From: Candidatus Zixiibacteriota bacterium
Lineage (GTDB): Bacteria > Zixibacteria > MSB-5A5 > GN15 > JAAZOE01
Reading direction: 5' to 3'
DNA: 7,359 nt
NCBI GenBank assembly: GCA_012797915.1
Contig: JAAZOE010000229.1
Location: forward strand, 1 to 7,359
Shown: piece by piece, positions 1 through 6,575 of the stretch
How the letters are laid out: the number at the start of each line of letters is the position of its first letter
Position numbering within the stretch: the stretch's first letter is position 1
Made by a program: the position numbers and the translations under genes
The notes under the pieces: generated by a model
Databases searched by the model: none
Told to the model about the DNA's origin: nothing
What the model saw: the letters and a program-made list of their open reading frames with translations, nothing else

Positions 1-966
1 CTGTCGCTGGATGAATGGAAACGGGCAGTCGACATGTGTCACGAGATGGGGGTCAAAGGGGTGGAGCTGTTCGGCGGCGATGCCCTGTTGCGTCTGGACG
101 TGCTGATCCCGTTGATACGATATATCAAGACCAAAGATGGAATGGAGACCGACCTGGTCACCAATTCCAACTTGCTGACCGATGACGTGGCGGAAGAGCT
201 GGTGGCGGCCGGAATCGACGATATCTGGTTTTCGATCGACGGTGTTTCCGCCTGGCACAACCGGGTTCGGGGCCGGGATGATGCCTTCGAGCGGGTCGAC
301 CGGGCGATCGACGCTGTGCTGCGGGCGCGCGGCAATCGATGCCGCCCGCGGATTCGGGCCAACACCACCATTTCCAATCTGAATTACGATCATTTCGACG
401 AAGTCCTGGCGTACGCCGAGTCGAAGGGAATGGATTTCATGCATTGCGAGTACGCCGGGGAATTCTGGGATGAACTCCTGGACCGGTCGGTGATCGACGG
501 GATTCGTCCCAATCCGTATTTCGTGCGCCAGGAGGGACGGTCGATTCTGACCACCCGGGAACAGGCGGAGATTATCAAGGACAAGATCGAGAAGATGAAA
601 AAAGCCGTCCGGGGAATGCGGATCAGCCTGCAGACCGAGAACGTCGACCGGTTGACCATCCAACAGATGACCACCGGCTTGTGCGACAATCGCCGCTGCT
701 ATATCACGCGCACCAAGGTGACGGTCGATCCGCGCGGTAACGTGGTCGGGTGCGGCTTTTTCGCGGACTGGAAACTGGGAAACATCCGCCAACAACATCT
801 TCGGGATATCTGGGACAATCCGTCCCATCGCCGGTTCATGAAGCATTTCGCCCATGGGGCGATGGCCATCTGCGATCACTGCATCATGGGGGTCCAGCGC
901 AATCCATCGCTGTGGCAAAGCCTCCGCAATCATCTGTATCGGGCCATGGGCAAGGTTAGGCGGTAG
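1..966 (+). CDS. Radical SAM protein with C-terminal twitch/SPASM-like domain (5'-truncated)
   Basis: The frame is open from base 1 to the TAG at 964-966 with no stop upstream of the first ATG (34), so the gene begins outside the window and its CxxxCxxC cluster motif is not visible. What remains is the rest of a radical SAM barrel. GVELFGGDALL at 61-93 fits strand 2 with the GGE-like SAM-binding motif (here GGD). It is followed by LVTNSNLL, then IDDIWFSIDG, and then RIRANTTISN, the usual order of barrel strands. The C-terminal part carries cysteines at codons 682, 697, 751, 871 and 880, with VDPRGNVVGCG, then LGNI, then LRDIW between them. That is the twitch/SPASM pattern for an auxiliary Fe-S cluster; the last pair is CDHC. 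SPASM enzymes modify peptides, sugars or other substrates. The substrate here is unknown, but the downstream acetyltransferase and glycosyltransferase suggest a surface glycan or its carrier. Family confidence is high, role confidence low. Confidence 0.9.
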   Translation: MSLDEWKRAVDMCHEMGVKGVELFGGDALLRLDVLIPLIRYIKTKDGMETDLVTNSNLLTDDVAEELVAAGIDDIWFSIDGVSAWHNRVRGRDDAFERVDRAIDAVLRARGNRCRPRIRANTTISNLNYDHFDEVLAYAESKGMDFMHCEYAGEFWDELLDRSVIDGIRPNPYFVRQEGRSILTTREQAEIIKDKIEKMKKAVRGMRISLQTENVDRLTIQQMTTGLCDNRRCYITRTKVTVDPRGNVVGCGFFADWKLGNIRQQHLRDIWDNPSHRRFMKHFAHGAMAICDHCIMGVQRNPSLWQSLRNHLYRAMGKVRR

Positions 967-970
967 GCGC

Positions 971-974
971 GAGG
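971..974 (+). promoter_or_regulatory. Ribosome binding site for the GNAT gene
   Basis: GAGG lies 8 nt before the ATG at 983, in the 16-nt gap after the radical SAM stop. It supports 983 as the start rather than an in-frame ATG at 854, which would lie inside the radical SAM gene and add unrelated sequence. Confidence 0.6.
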
Positions 975-982
975 CGAGGGGT

Positions 983-1639
983 ATGGGTATCCCGTTCATA
1001 TCGAAGGCCTGGGGAATCTATCGCGGTCAGGGGGCCACAGCGTTGGGGACCGCCCTGTGGCGCAGGGTGTACGACCGGCATCAATCGGCCTGGTTCCGCC
1101 TGCCGCTGGCGGAGTTTGCCGGCGTGATTCCGGGGAAGTTCGATGGACGGCTCGATTTCGATCATCCCGAACGAGTGCTGGCCTGGATCGATACACTCGG
1201 TTTGCCGGGCCTCAACGATCGCGTGGAAATCGAAACCATGAAAACCCAAGGACACCTGTTCGCAGGCGTCCTCAACGGCGACACCCTGATCGGATATATC
1301 AAAATCGGTTGGGACCGGGTCTGGGTCGTGGATTACGGTTTGGAGTTGACCTTCCCGAAAGGGGAATATTTTATTATCGATATTTTCATCGATCCATCCG
1401 CCCGGGGGATGGGTGCCGGGCCGTTTCTGGTCTCGGCGGCGGCGGCGGAGATGAAAAAACGCGGTTTTTCGGGCAGTATTATGCATATTCGCCTGGATAA
1501 GACACCGATGCTCAAGACGGCGGCGCATACCGGGTATCACGAGCTGGGGCAAGTCGACTATCGGTCGATTCTGGGAAAGAAGGTTTTTCGGCCGCATCCG
1601 ATGGTGTTGATCGCGGCGGCGGCCGGTCATGGGATTTGA
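983..1639 (+). CDS. GNAT-family N-acetyltransferase
   Basis: This is a 218-residue protein. The acetyl-CoA-binding motif A is clear: after the strand YFIIDIFIDP comes RGMGAG (residues 141-146), matching the R/Q-x-x-G-x-G/A pyrophosphate loop, then a helix with an alanine run (codons for four alanines) and a downstream strand SIMHIRL. A later segment, MLKTAAHTGYHELG, fits the C-terminal part of the fold. Members transfer an acetyl group from acetyl-CoA to an amine, here possibly an amino sugar or a modified peptide or lipid. The first 60 or so residues (AWGIYRGQGATALG onward, Arg- and Trp-rich) precede the core fold and I do not recognise them. The gene follows the radical SAM gene by 16 nt, and its stop lies 32 nt before the next start, so the three are probably one transcript. 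The start was chosen because it has a Shine-Dalgarno and avoids a 113-nt overlap. The acceptor is not predictable from sequence. Confidence 0.8.
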   Translation: MGIPFISKAWGIYRGQGATALGTALWRRVYDRHQSAWFRLPLAEFAGVIPGKFDGRLDFDHPERVLAWIDTLGLPGLNDRVEIETMKTQGHLFAGVLNGDTLIGYIKIGWDRVWVVDYGLELTFPKGEYFIIDIFIDPSARGMGAGPFLVSAAAAEMKKRGFSGSIMHIRLDKTPMLKTAAHTGYHELGQVDYRSILGKKVFRPHPMVLIAAAAGHGI

Positions 1640-1659
1640 CCGGCGCTTGCGGGGCATAT

Positions 1660-1664
1660 AGGAG
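1660..1664 (+). promoter_or_regulatory. Ribosome binding site that sets a GTG start
   Basis: AGGAG ends 7 nt before GTG at 1672. The in-frame TTG at 1636, which overlaps the preceding stop, has no such site and would add a 12-residue leader unlike the family. The glycosyltransferase is therefore best started at the GTG. Confidence 0.7.
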
Positions 1665-1671
1665 CGAAAAG

Positions 1672-2799
1672 GTGGCGAAGATCAACATCCTGGAGGTTAT
1701 CCAAACCGGATCCATTTCGGGGGCGCTAGGGGGGGCCGAAATGGTCCTCTACAATATCGTCCGGTATATCGATTCCTCCCGTTTCAACATTCGGGCGCTG
1801 GTGGCCGGCCACGGCGGCCTTGATGAACGTCTTCGGGCCGAAGGATACCCGGTCGATACCTTCACCTTCACCAGAAGCTACAACCTCGACCTGATTCGAT
1901 ACCTGCGGAAGCTCATTGCCGAACACAAGATCGATATCGTCCATACCCATTTGTCGCGGATGAATACCTATGGTTTCGCGGCCACCCGGTTCACGCCGGC
2001 CAAAAACATAATGACCATCCACGGCATGACCGGCTTTTCCGGCCGCCTCGGCAAGTTGTATTATCGGGTGTTCGGCAACCTGTCGGCCCGGGTGGTGGCG
2101 GTGTCGGAACCATTGGCCGATGCGTTTGCGGTTGCCGCCGGGGTGCGGCGAAGCAACATTACCGTTATCCCCAACGGAATCGATGTCGTCCGGTTCAGCG
2201 GCGTCGTGGATCGGGTCGCGGTCCGACGCCGATTCGGTTTGCCCCCCGACGCCAAAATCATTCTCTCGGTTGGCAACATCAGGCCGATCAAGGGATACGA
2301 TTTTCTCATCGATGCCTTCGCCGCCGTGGCCCGTAGCCATCGCGACCTGGTCCTGGTTATTGCCGGAAGCGATATGTTCGGCCAAGCCGTCGATTTGAAG
2401 AATCGGGCGGCCGGGTATGGGTTAGCGGACCGAATCCTGTTTACCGAGTTTATTCCCGACATCGAAACCCTGTACGGCGCCGCCGACCTGTTCGCCCTAT
2501 CCTCGGTCAGCGAGGGGTTCTCCCTGACGACCGTGGAGGCGATGGCTTCACGGCTGGCGGTGATATCCACCGATTGTCTCGGTCCCCGCGATATCATTAC
2601 CGACGGGGTCGATGGAATTATCGTCTCCGGGAGGGACCCGGAGGCCTTCGGCCGTCGGATGGCCGAGCTGTTGGCCGATGAATCCCGTCGGAAGGCATTG
2701 GGGGAGGCGGCCCGTCGGACCGCGGAACGGCGCTTTACTATCCGGGAATCGGTGGCCAAATTCGAAACCCTGTTTTCCTCTTTGGGGCGGCGGCCGTAG
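1672..2799 (+). CDS. Glycosyltransferase, GT4-type (GT-B fold)
   Basis: This is a 375-residue protein, the usual length for GT4 enzymes, with both Rossmann-like domains. The N-terminal domain begins with INILEVIQTG and contains GGAE (residues 20-23), the acceptor-side loop common in GT4. IVHTHLSRMNTYG follows (His91 and His93), then the inter-domain segment with NGID (168-171). The C-terminal domain has SVGNIRPIKGYDFLIDA (about 199-215), including the conserved Arg204 and Lys207 positions that contact the nucleotide-sugar phosphates. The donor-site E-x7-E motif is EGFSLTTVE (Glu281 and Glu289), followed by VISTDCLGPRDII and a normal C-terminal helix ending at residue 375. The enzyme is predicted to be retaining and to transfer a sugar from a nucleotide donor at the cytoplasmic face of the membrane, typically to a glycan or lipid-linked intermediate. 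All key motifs are intact, so it is likely active. Donor and acceptor are unknown. Confidence 0.95.
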   Translation: MAKINILEVIQTGSISGALGGAEMVLYNIVRYIDSSRFNIRALVAGHGGLDERLRAEGYPVDTFTFTRSYNLDLIRYLRKLIAEHKIDIVHTHLSRMNTYGFAATRFTPAKNIMTIHGMTGFSGRLGKLYYRVFGNLSARVVAVSEPLADAFAVAAGVRRSNITVIPNGIDVVRFSGVVDRVAVRRRFGLPPDAKIILSVGNIRPIKGYDFLIDAFAAVARSHRDLVLVIAGSDMFGQAVDLKNRAAGYGLADRILFTEFIPDIETLYGAADLFALSSVSEGFSLTTVEAMASRLAVISTDCLGPRDIITDGVDGIIVSGRDPEAFGRRMAELLADESRRKALGEAARRTAERRFTIRESVAKFETLFSSLGRRP

Positions 2800-2820
2800 G
2801 GTGCGCCGTTCGGGTCGAGC

Positions 2821-3456
2821 ATGCTGGAAAAACGACTGACGGTTTTCATTCTCCTGGGCGTCAACATTGCTTTGATTCTGTTTATCCTGTTGCGGTCCGG
2901 ATCAGAGGCGGTGCCGACGGACCGGGCGGCGACGGTCCCTCTGCAGATCGTGCATCTGGCCGCGCTGGATTATAAACCGGACACGCTGATTTTGAACGAT
3001 TTCGAAATCCCGCCCGACTTGGTAAACCTGTATCCGCAGGGGGGGGAGTTCGCCACCACCCTCGTGGCCGAGCACGCCACTCATGGCCGTCACGCCCTGC
3101 GGTTCGAAAAGAAGAACGAGGCCAATATCGAGGTGGCGACGATAAACTTTCCGCGCAACTGGCAGGGGTACCACCGAATAGAATTCGATGTTTATAACGG
3201 CGACAGCACGCCCGGCACGATCTGGTTGCGGGTCGGCAGTCAGTATGATTCCAAGCGGTTTTATGCCAAGTCTCAGAAGTTCGCGCGGGCCTTCTCGCTG
3301 AATCCGGGAGCCAATACGGTGGTTGTTCCCCTTGACGATATCCGCCGCGCGTTCGGTCAATTGCCCCAGAATAAGTCGCTGCATTTCAATATCCCGGCCA
3401 AGGGGGGCGAGCGGCTGTATCTTGACTTCGTGAGGCTGGTGCGCGATGACAGGTAA
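2821..3456 (+). CDS. Membrane-anchored carbohydrate-binding-like beta-sandwich protein
   Basis: This is a 211-residue protein. Residues 6-24 (VFILLGVNIALILFILLR region) form one hydrophobic helix after a short Lys/Arg-containing N-terminus, predicting an N-in, C-out anchor with the rest in the periplasm. The soluble part has the pattern of galactose-binding-like/CBM jelly rolls: LNDFEIPPDL near the start, ATHGRHALRFE, then WQGYHRIEFDVYN, then TIWLRVGS, FSLNPGANTVVVPLDDI, and a closing strand YLDFVRLV. No hydrolase domain or catalytic motif accompanies it, so it is a free-standing binding-type module; glycan binding is inferred from fold type only. ATG 2821 is the only plausible start after the preceding stop, although its Shine-Dalgarno is weak. 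It starts 21 nt after the glycosyltransferase and its end overlaps the phosphoesterase start by 11 nt, suggesting coupled translation and a shared role. Confidence 0.7.
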   Translation: MLEKRLTVFILLGVNIALILFILLRSGSEAVPTDRAATVPLQIVHLAALDYKPDTLILNDFEIPPDLVNLYPQGGEFATTLVAEHATHGRHALRFEKKNEANIEVATINFPRNWQGYHRIEFDVYNGDSTPGTIWLRVGSQYDSKRFYAKSQKFARAFSLNPGANTVVVPLDDIRRAFGQLPQNKSLHFNIPAKGGERLYLDFVRLVRDDR

Positions 3457-4258
3457 GCCCGTTGCCATCGGCCTCCTGGCCCTGATCCCCGTCCTGCTGC
3501 TTCTGGTCTATATCGTGGAAACGCAGATTCCGCAGGTGACGGTCACGACGCTGTCGTCGCCCGCGTTGCAGGCCTTCTTCGGCGACCGGATTATCGTCCA
3601 ATTGTCGGATCTGCACCTGGTCGATCTGGGCTGGCGGGAACGGATGACGCTGGTCAAGCTCGAACGGATCAAGCCGGATCTGATCCTGATGACCGGCGAT
3701 TACCTGGAGCCGTACACCGATTTCAAGGAGTTGCGCGCCTACCTGAAACGCCTGGCGGATATCGCCCCGGTCATCGCCGTTCCGGGCAACAACGACTATT
3801 GCTGTCTGGATACACTGGTGAATCTAATGCGGCAATGCGGCATCACCTTCCTGCGCAATCAGGCGGTCCGCCTGCAGTACGGTGATGATTCCTTCTATTT
3901 GGTCGGGCTGGAGGATAATTTCCTCCACCATGATGATTATTTCAAAGCCGCCTCGGCTGTTCCGCCCAGTGCCGACCGGATTGTCCTGGGGCATGCCCCG
4001 GCCGTGGCCGAAACGTTCGACCCCACCGGCGTGGCGCTGGTCCTGGCGGGACACCTTCATGGGGGGCAGATTATTCTGCCGTTCTATGGCCCGGTTTCCC
4101 GGAGCGGGGATTGCTGTTACGCCACCCGGACGTACACCGCCGGGCTGTACCGGATCAACGGCATTCCGGTCTATTCCAACCGCGGCATCGGCACCTCCCT
4201 GGCCCCGTTTCGGTTCCTGTCCCGTCCGGAAATCGCCGTCTTTCGGTTTATCGATTGA
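3446..4258 (+). CDS. Membrane-anchored calcineurin-like metallophosphoesterase (YkuE/LpxG type)
   Basis: This is a 270-residue protein. One N-terminal hydrophobic helix (about residues 5-24) is followed by a complete metallophosphoesterase domain. Metal-binding motifs appear in order: SDLHL (Asp55, His57), GDY (Asp85), GNND (114-117, Asn115 being the bridging-metal ligand position), GHAP (His183) and GHLHGGQ (His203, His205). The C-terminal block GIPVYSNRGIGTSLAPFR followed by RPEIAVFRF is characteristic of the YkuE/LpxG branch rather than of nucleotidases. Relatives include membrane or cell-wall phosphoesterases, and chlamydial LpxG, which cleaves UDP-diacylglucosamine. Here the catalytic domain could face the periplasm, but a cytoplasmic-face role on a lipid precursor cannot be excluded. 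The usual GNH(D/E) histidine is Asn116, which is odd (see findings). A GAGG at 3432-3435 precedes the ATG by 10 nt. Family confidence is high, substrate unknown. Confidence 0.92.
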   Translation: MTGKPVAIGLLALIPVLLLLVYIVETQIPQVTVTTLSSPALQAFFGDRIIVQLSDLHLVDLGWRERMTLVKLERIKPDLILMTGDYLEPYTDFKELRAYLKRLADIAPVIAVPGNNDYCCLDTLVNLMRQCGITFLRNQAVRLQYGDDSFYLVGLEDNFLHHDDYFKAASAVPPSADRIVLGHAPAVAETFDPTGVALVLAGHLHGGQIILPFYGPVSRSGDCCYATRTYTAGLYRINGIPVYSNRGIGTSLAPFRFLSRPEIAVFRFID

Positions 4259-4292
4259 GGCATCTTTTTCCCCGGCGGTGGGTATCATATCT

Positions 4293-5246
4293 ATGATGAC
4301 TGGCTACGAACATCTCATGTCACTGCTGGCGGGAGCTTCCGCCGCGGCCGAATCGGCCGACCAGGGAAGCCGTCTGGTTTTATATCCGGCCCGGCTTCGG
4401 TACCGCGAATTTTTGTCGCTGGCGGCGGGGGGAGCTGCCGGTTCGGGAAATCATTATTTGCCCTACTCCGCGGCCGGAGGCGGCGGGCCGTCTCTCAACA
4501 CAATCTGGAAGATGTTGATATTTCTTCGGAATATTTGGCGATGGCTCGATCGGTGCGGTCGGATCGAGTTGTTTCTTCTGTCGCCGAAACTGGACTGGAC
4601 GGCTGTTTCTGCGGCGGCGGCCATCGCCCGCCTGAAAGGGGTCCCGGTCGTTTTGCATGATTTCAGCTTCCTCGATGACACTGCCGGATACCGGCGTCGG
4701 CTGTTGCGGTCGTTATGCCTTGCCCCGGAACCGGCGTTCCGAACCGGACGCCCTCCGATCATCGCTGCCGAACCGTATCATCGGGCGCGGAAGATTCGGG
4801 CCGTCCCTCACGTTATCGTAGTCGCCGACAGCGAAAATGAGCGGATGCGGGCCTTGGCCCGGCGGGCCCACGAACTGGTAAAGCAGAAATATCCCCGCAC
4901 CGTTTTCACGATGATTTCGATTACTGACGGCAGCACACGGAGCGGCAGTCCAAAGGAAGACTCGCTCGCCCATCGGCTCGTCACCGGCGAAGCCGATTTG
5001 TTGTCGGTCTTCGCCGAGGGCGATATGGTCATGTTGTTGTCGCCGGGAGGGATTAACGACCTGATAGCTGTCCGGGCGCGGACGGCGGGATTTCCGATTA
5101 TCGTCAACGGTTTCGGTTTCGTCGATCCGATCCCTACCCCGGTACGGGCCGTGGTTGTTCCCCGCGACAGTTATTCGGCTCTGGCCGAGGCGGTAATCCG
5201 GTTGGTTGACGACGACGGATACTACCGCAGTTTTGCCTCCGGGTAG
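4293..5246 (+). CDS. Degenerate GT-B/GT4-like glycosyltransferase homologue
   Basis: This is a 317-residue protein with a weak but readable GT-B layout. The N-terminal half has RLVLYPARLRY and, later, GVPVVLHDFSFLDD, comparable with the position where GT4 enzymes place their acceptor-domain strand and loop. The C-terminal half reads VPHVIVVADSENERMRALA, then KYPRTVFTMIS, then the block AEGDMVMLLSPGGINDL to AGFPIIVNGFG, then AVVVPRDSYSALAEAVIRLV. This follows the GT4 donor domain order. However, the E-x7-E donor motif is absent: GGINDLIAVRA occupies its place. Activity is therefore doubtful; it may be a regulatory or structural homologue or a diverged enzyme. The N-terminal region has Ala/Gly-rich stretches of no recognised function. 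ATG 4293 (with a second ATG at 4296) is the likely start; an in-frame GTG at 4278 is possible, and the Shine-Dalgarno is weak. The protein stops abruptly after FASG, without the usual terminal helix. Confidence 0.7.
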   Translation: MMTGYEHLMSLLAGASAAAESADQGSRLVLYPARLRYREFLSLAAGGAAGSGNHYLPYSAAGGGGPSLNTIWKMLIFLRNIWRWLDRCGRIELFLLSPKLDWTAVSAAAAIARLKGVPVVLHDFSFLDDTAGYRRRLLRSLCLAPEPAFRTGRPPIIAAEPYHRARKIRAVPHVIVVADSENERMRALARRAHELVKQKYPRTVFTMISITDGSTRSGSPKEDSLAHRLVTGEADLLSVFAEGDMVMLLSPGGINDLIAVRARTAGFPIIVNGFGFVDPIPTPVRAVVVPRDSYSALAEAVIRLVDDDGYYRSFASG

Positions 5247-5316
5247 GCGATGTATCCCCGCGCGAAATGTGATTGCCATTCCCGCCTCAGCCGACGATAT
5301 TGAACCGTATCGACAG
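5242..5316 (+). other. Possible frameshifted C-terminal tail of the preceding glycosyltransferase-like gene
   Basis: The gap between 5246 and the next gene is 108 nt, with no convincing promoter or hairpin. In the +1 frame relative to the upstream gene the sequence reads on from the glycine before the stop as RRCIPARNVIAIPASADD followed by IEPYRQ. This looks protein-like and sits where GT4 proteins carry their last helix. A single extra G in GGG at 5241-5243 would produce the TAG at 5244. This may be chance, because the same frame also stays open across the next gene as a shadow. Confidence 0.2.
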
Positions 5317-5340
5317 GCTGATTCATCCGGTACAAGGGAA

Positions 5341-5345
5341 GGAGG
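5341..5345 (+). promoter_or_regulatory. Ribosome binding site for the PD-(D/E)XK nuclease
   Basis: GGAGG lies 9 nt before ATG 5355 within a purine-rich run. It is the clearest Shine-Dalgarno on the plus strand in this window and fixes the nuclease start. Confidence 0.75.
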
Positions 5346-5354
5346 CGAGGGCGC

Positions 5355-6575
5355 ATGCCGGTCTATTCCTATTCGCGAATCGGGTGCTTTGAGAATTGTC
5401 CCCGCAAATACAAATTCCAGTACATCGAGAAGCCGCCGATCGAGATGGTCGAGGGAATCGAGGCCTATCTCGGGACGGTGGTCCATGAAACTCTGGAAAC
5501 CTGCTACAAGTTGGCCTCGCTGGGCCGTCCGCCGAGCGAGGCGGAACTGTTGGGGCTCTACGAACGGACCTGGGCCGACAAGTTCCCGGCCGAAATCAAG
5601 GTCGTCCGTGAGGGGGTATCGGCCGATGACTATTTTCGGCTTGGTCAAACAGCGCTTCGGAAATTCCATGCCCGGTACCACCCCTTCGACCAGGAAACGA
5701 CACTGGGGTTGGAACGGAATGTCTCCTTTACTCTGGACCCGGAAGAAAAGTATTCCATGACCGGATTCATCGACCGGATTTCCCGCGATGCCTCCGGCCG
5801 GTTACGGATCCATGATTACAAGACCTCATCCACTCTGCTTACCCAGCCGGAGGCCGATGCCGATGCCCAGCTTGCGCTCTACCAGATGGCGGTTGAAACG
5901 ATGTGGCCGGACAATCCGGGTATCGAGCTGGTCTGGCATTATCTGCAGTTCGATGTCGAGTTGATATCTCACCGGACACCGGAGCAGCTGGCCCGGTTGC
6001 GACAGGAGTATATCGGCAAAATCCGGCGGATCGAAGCGGCCACGGAGCTGGGGAATTTTCCGACGCAGGAGAGCGCGCTGTGTAACTGGTGCGAGTATTT
6101 GTCGCTCTGCCCGGCCAAGGGGGGGACGGCGGTGGCGGCGCCGCCGCCCAGCGCCCCGCCGCGGCTGAATCCCCGGGAACTGGCGGCGGTGATCGATGAG
6201 TATCTGGTGCTGGATAGCCGAAAGAAGGAGGCGGAACAGCGGCAGCAGGAACTGCGGGAGATTATCACCGCTCATGCGGAAGCCGGAACAACCACCTTTC
6301 TGTCCGGCAGCGGCGGCGGGTGGGTTATCGTGACGGTCAATCAGGCGATGAAACTGCCGACTAGATCGGCCGATCGCCGAACCTACGAACAGATCCGGGA
6401 AATGCTGCAAACGGCCGGATTGTACCAGCCGTTTTCGGCTCTTGATATGGGCAAGATTCAGGATGCCCTGGAAACCGGCGCTCTTCCGCCGGATTTGTCC
6501 GCGCGGTTGCGCCCGTTGGCGCACATCGTACCCCAAATCGTCGTTCGCGTCCGAAAGCCGCGCCAGGAGAGATAA
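5355..6575 (+). CDS. PD-(D/E)XK nuclease, RecB/Cas4-like, with predicted Fe-S cluster
   Basis: This is a 406-residue protein. It opens with SYSRIGCFENCPRKYKF, the N-terminal signature of AddB/Cas4/RecB-type nucleases, with Cys15 as the first predicted cluster ligand. GTVVHETLE provides His44 of motif I. GFID (Asp140) and HDYKTS (Asp154, Lys156) form the metal-binding and catalytic core, and QLALYQM (Gln172, Tyr176) is the conserved QxxxY helix. CNWCEYLSLC gives Cys243, Cys246 and Cys252, completing a four-cysteine set expected to hold a 4Fe-4S cluster. A Pro/Ala linker (about 258-270) leads to an extension of about 135 residues. This has a Lys/Glu/Gln-rich helix (about 272-308), a beta-rich GSGGGWVIVTV segment and a helical end. 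The extension resembles tails seen on other stand-alone RecB-family nucleases. The protein probably acts in DNA repair or end processing. No helicase partner is in the window. All core residues are intact. The gene ends directly at a terminator. Confidence 0.93.
   Translation: MPVYSYSRIGCFENCPRKYKFQYIEKPPIEMVEGIEAYLGTVVHETLETCYKLASLGRPPSEAELLGLYERTWADKFPAEIKVVREGVSADDYFRLGQTALRKFHARYHPFDQETTLGLERNVSFTLDPEEKYSMTGFIDRISRDASGRLRIHDYKTSSTLLTQPEADADAQLALYQMAVETMWPDNPGIELVWHYLQFDVELISHRTPEQLARLRQEYIGKIRRIEAATELGNFPTQESALCNWCEYLSLCPAKGGTAVAAPPPSAPPRLNPRELAAVIDEYLVLDSRKKEAEQRQQELREIITAHAEAGTTTFLSGSGGGWVIVTVNQAMKLPTRSADRRTYEQIREMLQTAGLYQPFSALDMGKIQDALETGALPPDLSARLRPLAHIVPQIVVRVRKPRQER

Noticed and set aside
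854..982. Upstream in-frame ATG as the start of the GNAT gene
   Set aside because: It would overlap the radical SAM gene by 113 nt and add a sequence unlike GNAT. ATG 983 has a GAGG at suitable spacing.
1435..1450. GCG repeat (four alanine codons) in the GNAT gene
   Set aside because: It is a short coding run in a GC-rich genome, falling in the helix after motif A. There is no sign of a phase-variable tract.
956..1657. Minus-strand open frame (233 codons) opposite the GNAT gene
   Set aside because: No motif is seen, His/Arg/Pro content is high, and it covers the GNAT gene exactly, so it is a shadow.
2061..2867. Minus-strand open frame (268 codons) opposite the GT4 gene
   Set aside because: It is rich in Arg, Ser and Thr with no recognisable fold. 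The opposite strand has all GT4 motifs in order, so this is a shadow.
5300..5328. Possible promoter (TTGAAC, then 17 nt) before the nuclease gene
   Set aside because: The -35-like hexamer is reasonable, but the expected -10 is TCATCC, which is a poor match. No promoter can be claimed.
4713..5681. Long minus-strand open frame (322 codons) opposite the second GT and the nuclease start
   Set aside because: It is the antisense shadow of two better-supported genes. Its translation is Arg/Pro/Gly-rich with no motif or ribosome binding site, as expected opposite GC-rich coding DNA.
5206..5760. Plus-strand open frame of 184 codons crossing the gap and nuclease start
   Set aside because: Beyond about 5320 it is a shadow of the nuclease, Arg/Ser-rich and featureless. 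Only its first part is kept as a low-confidence tail of the previous gene.
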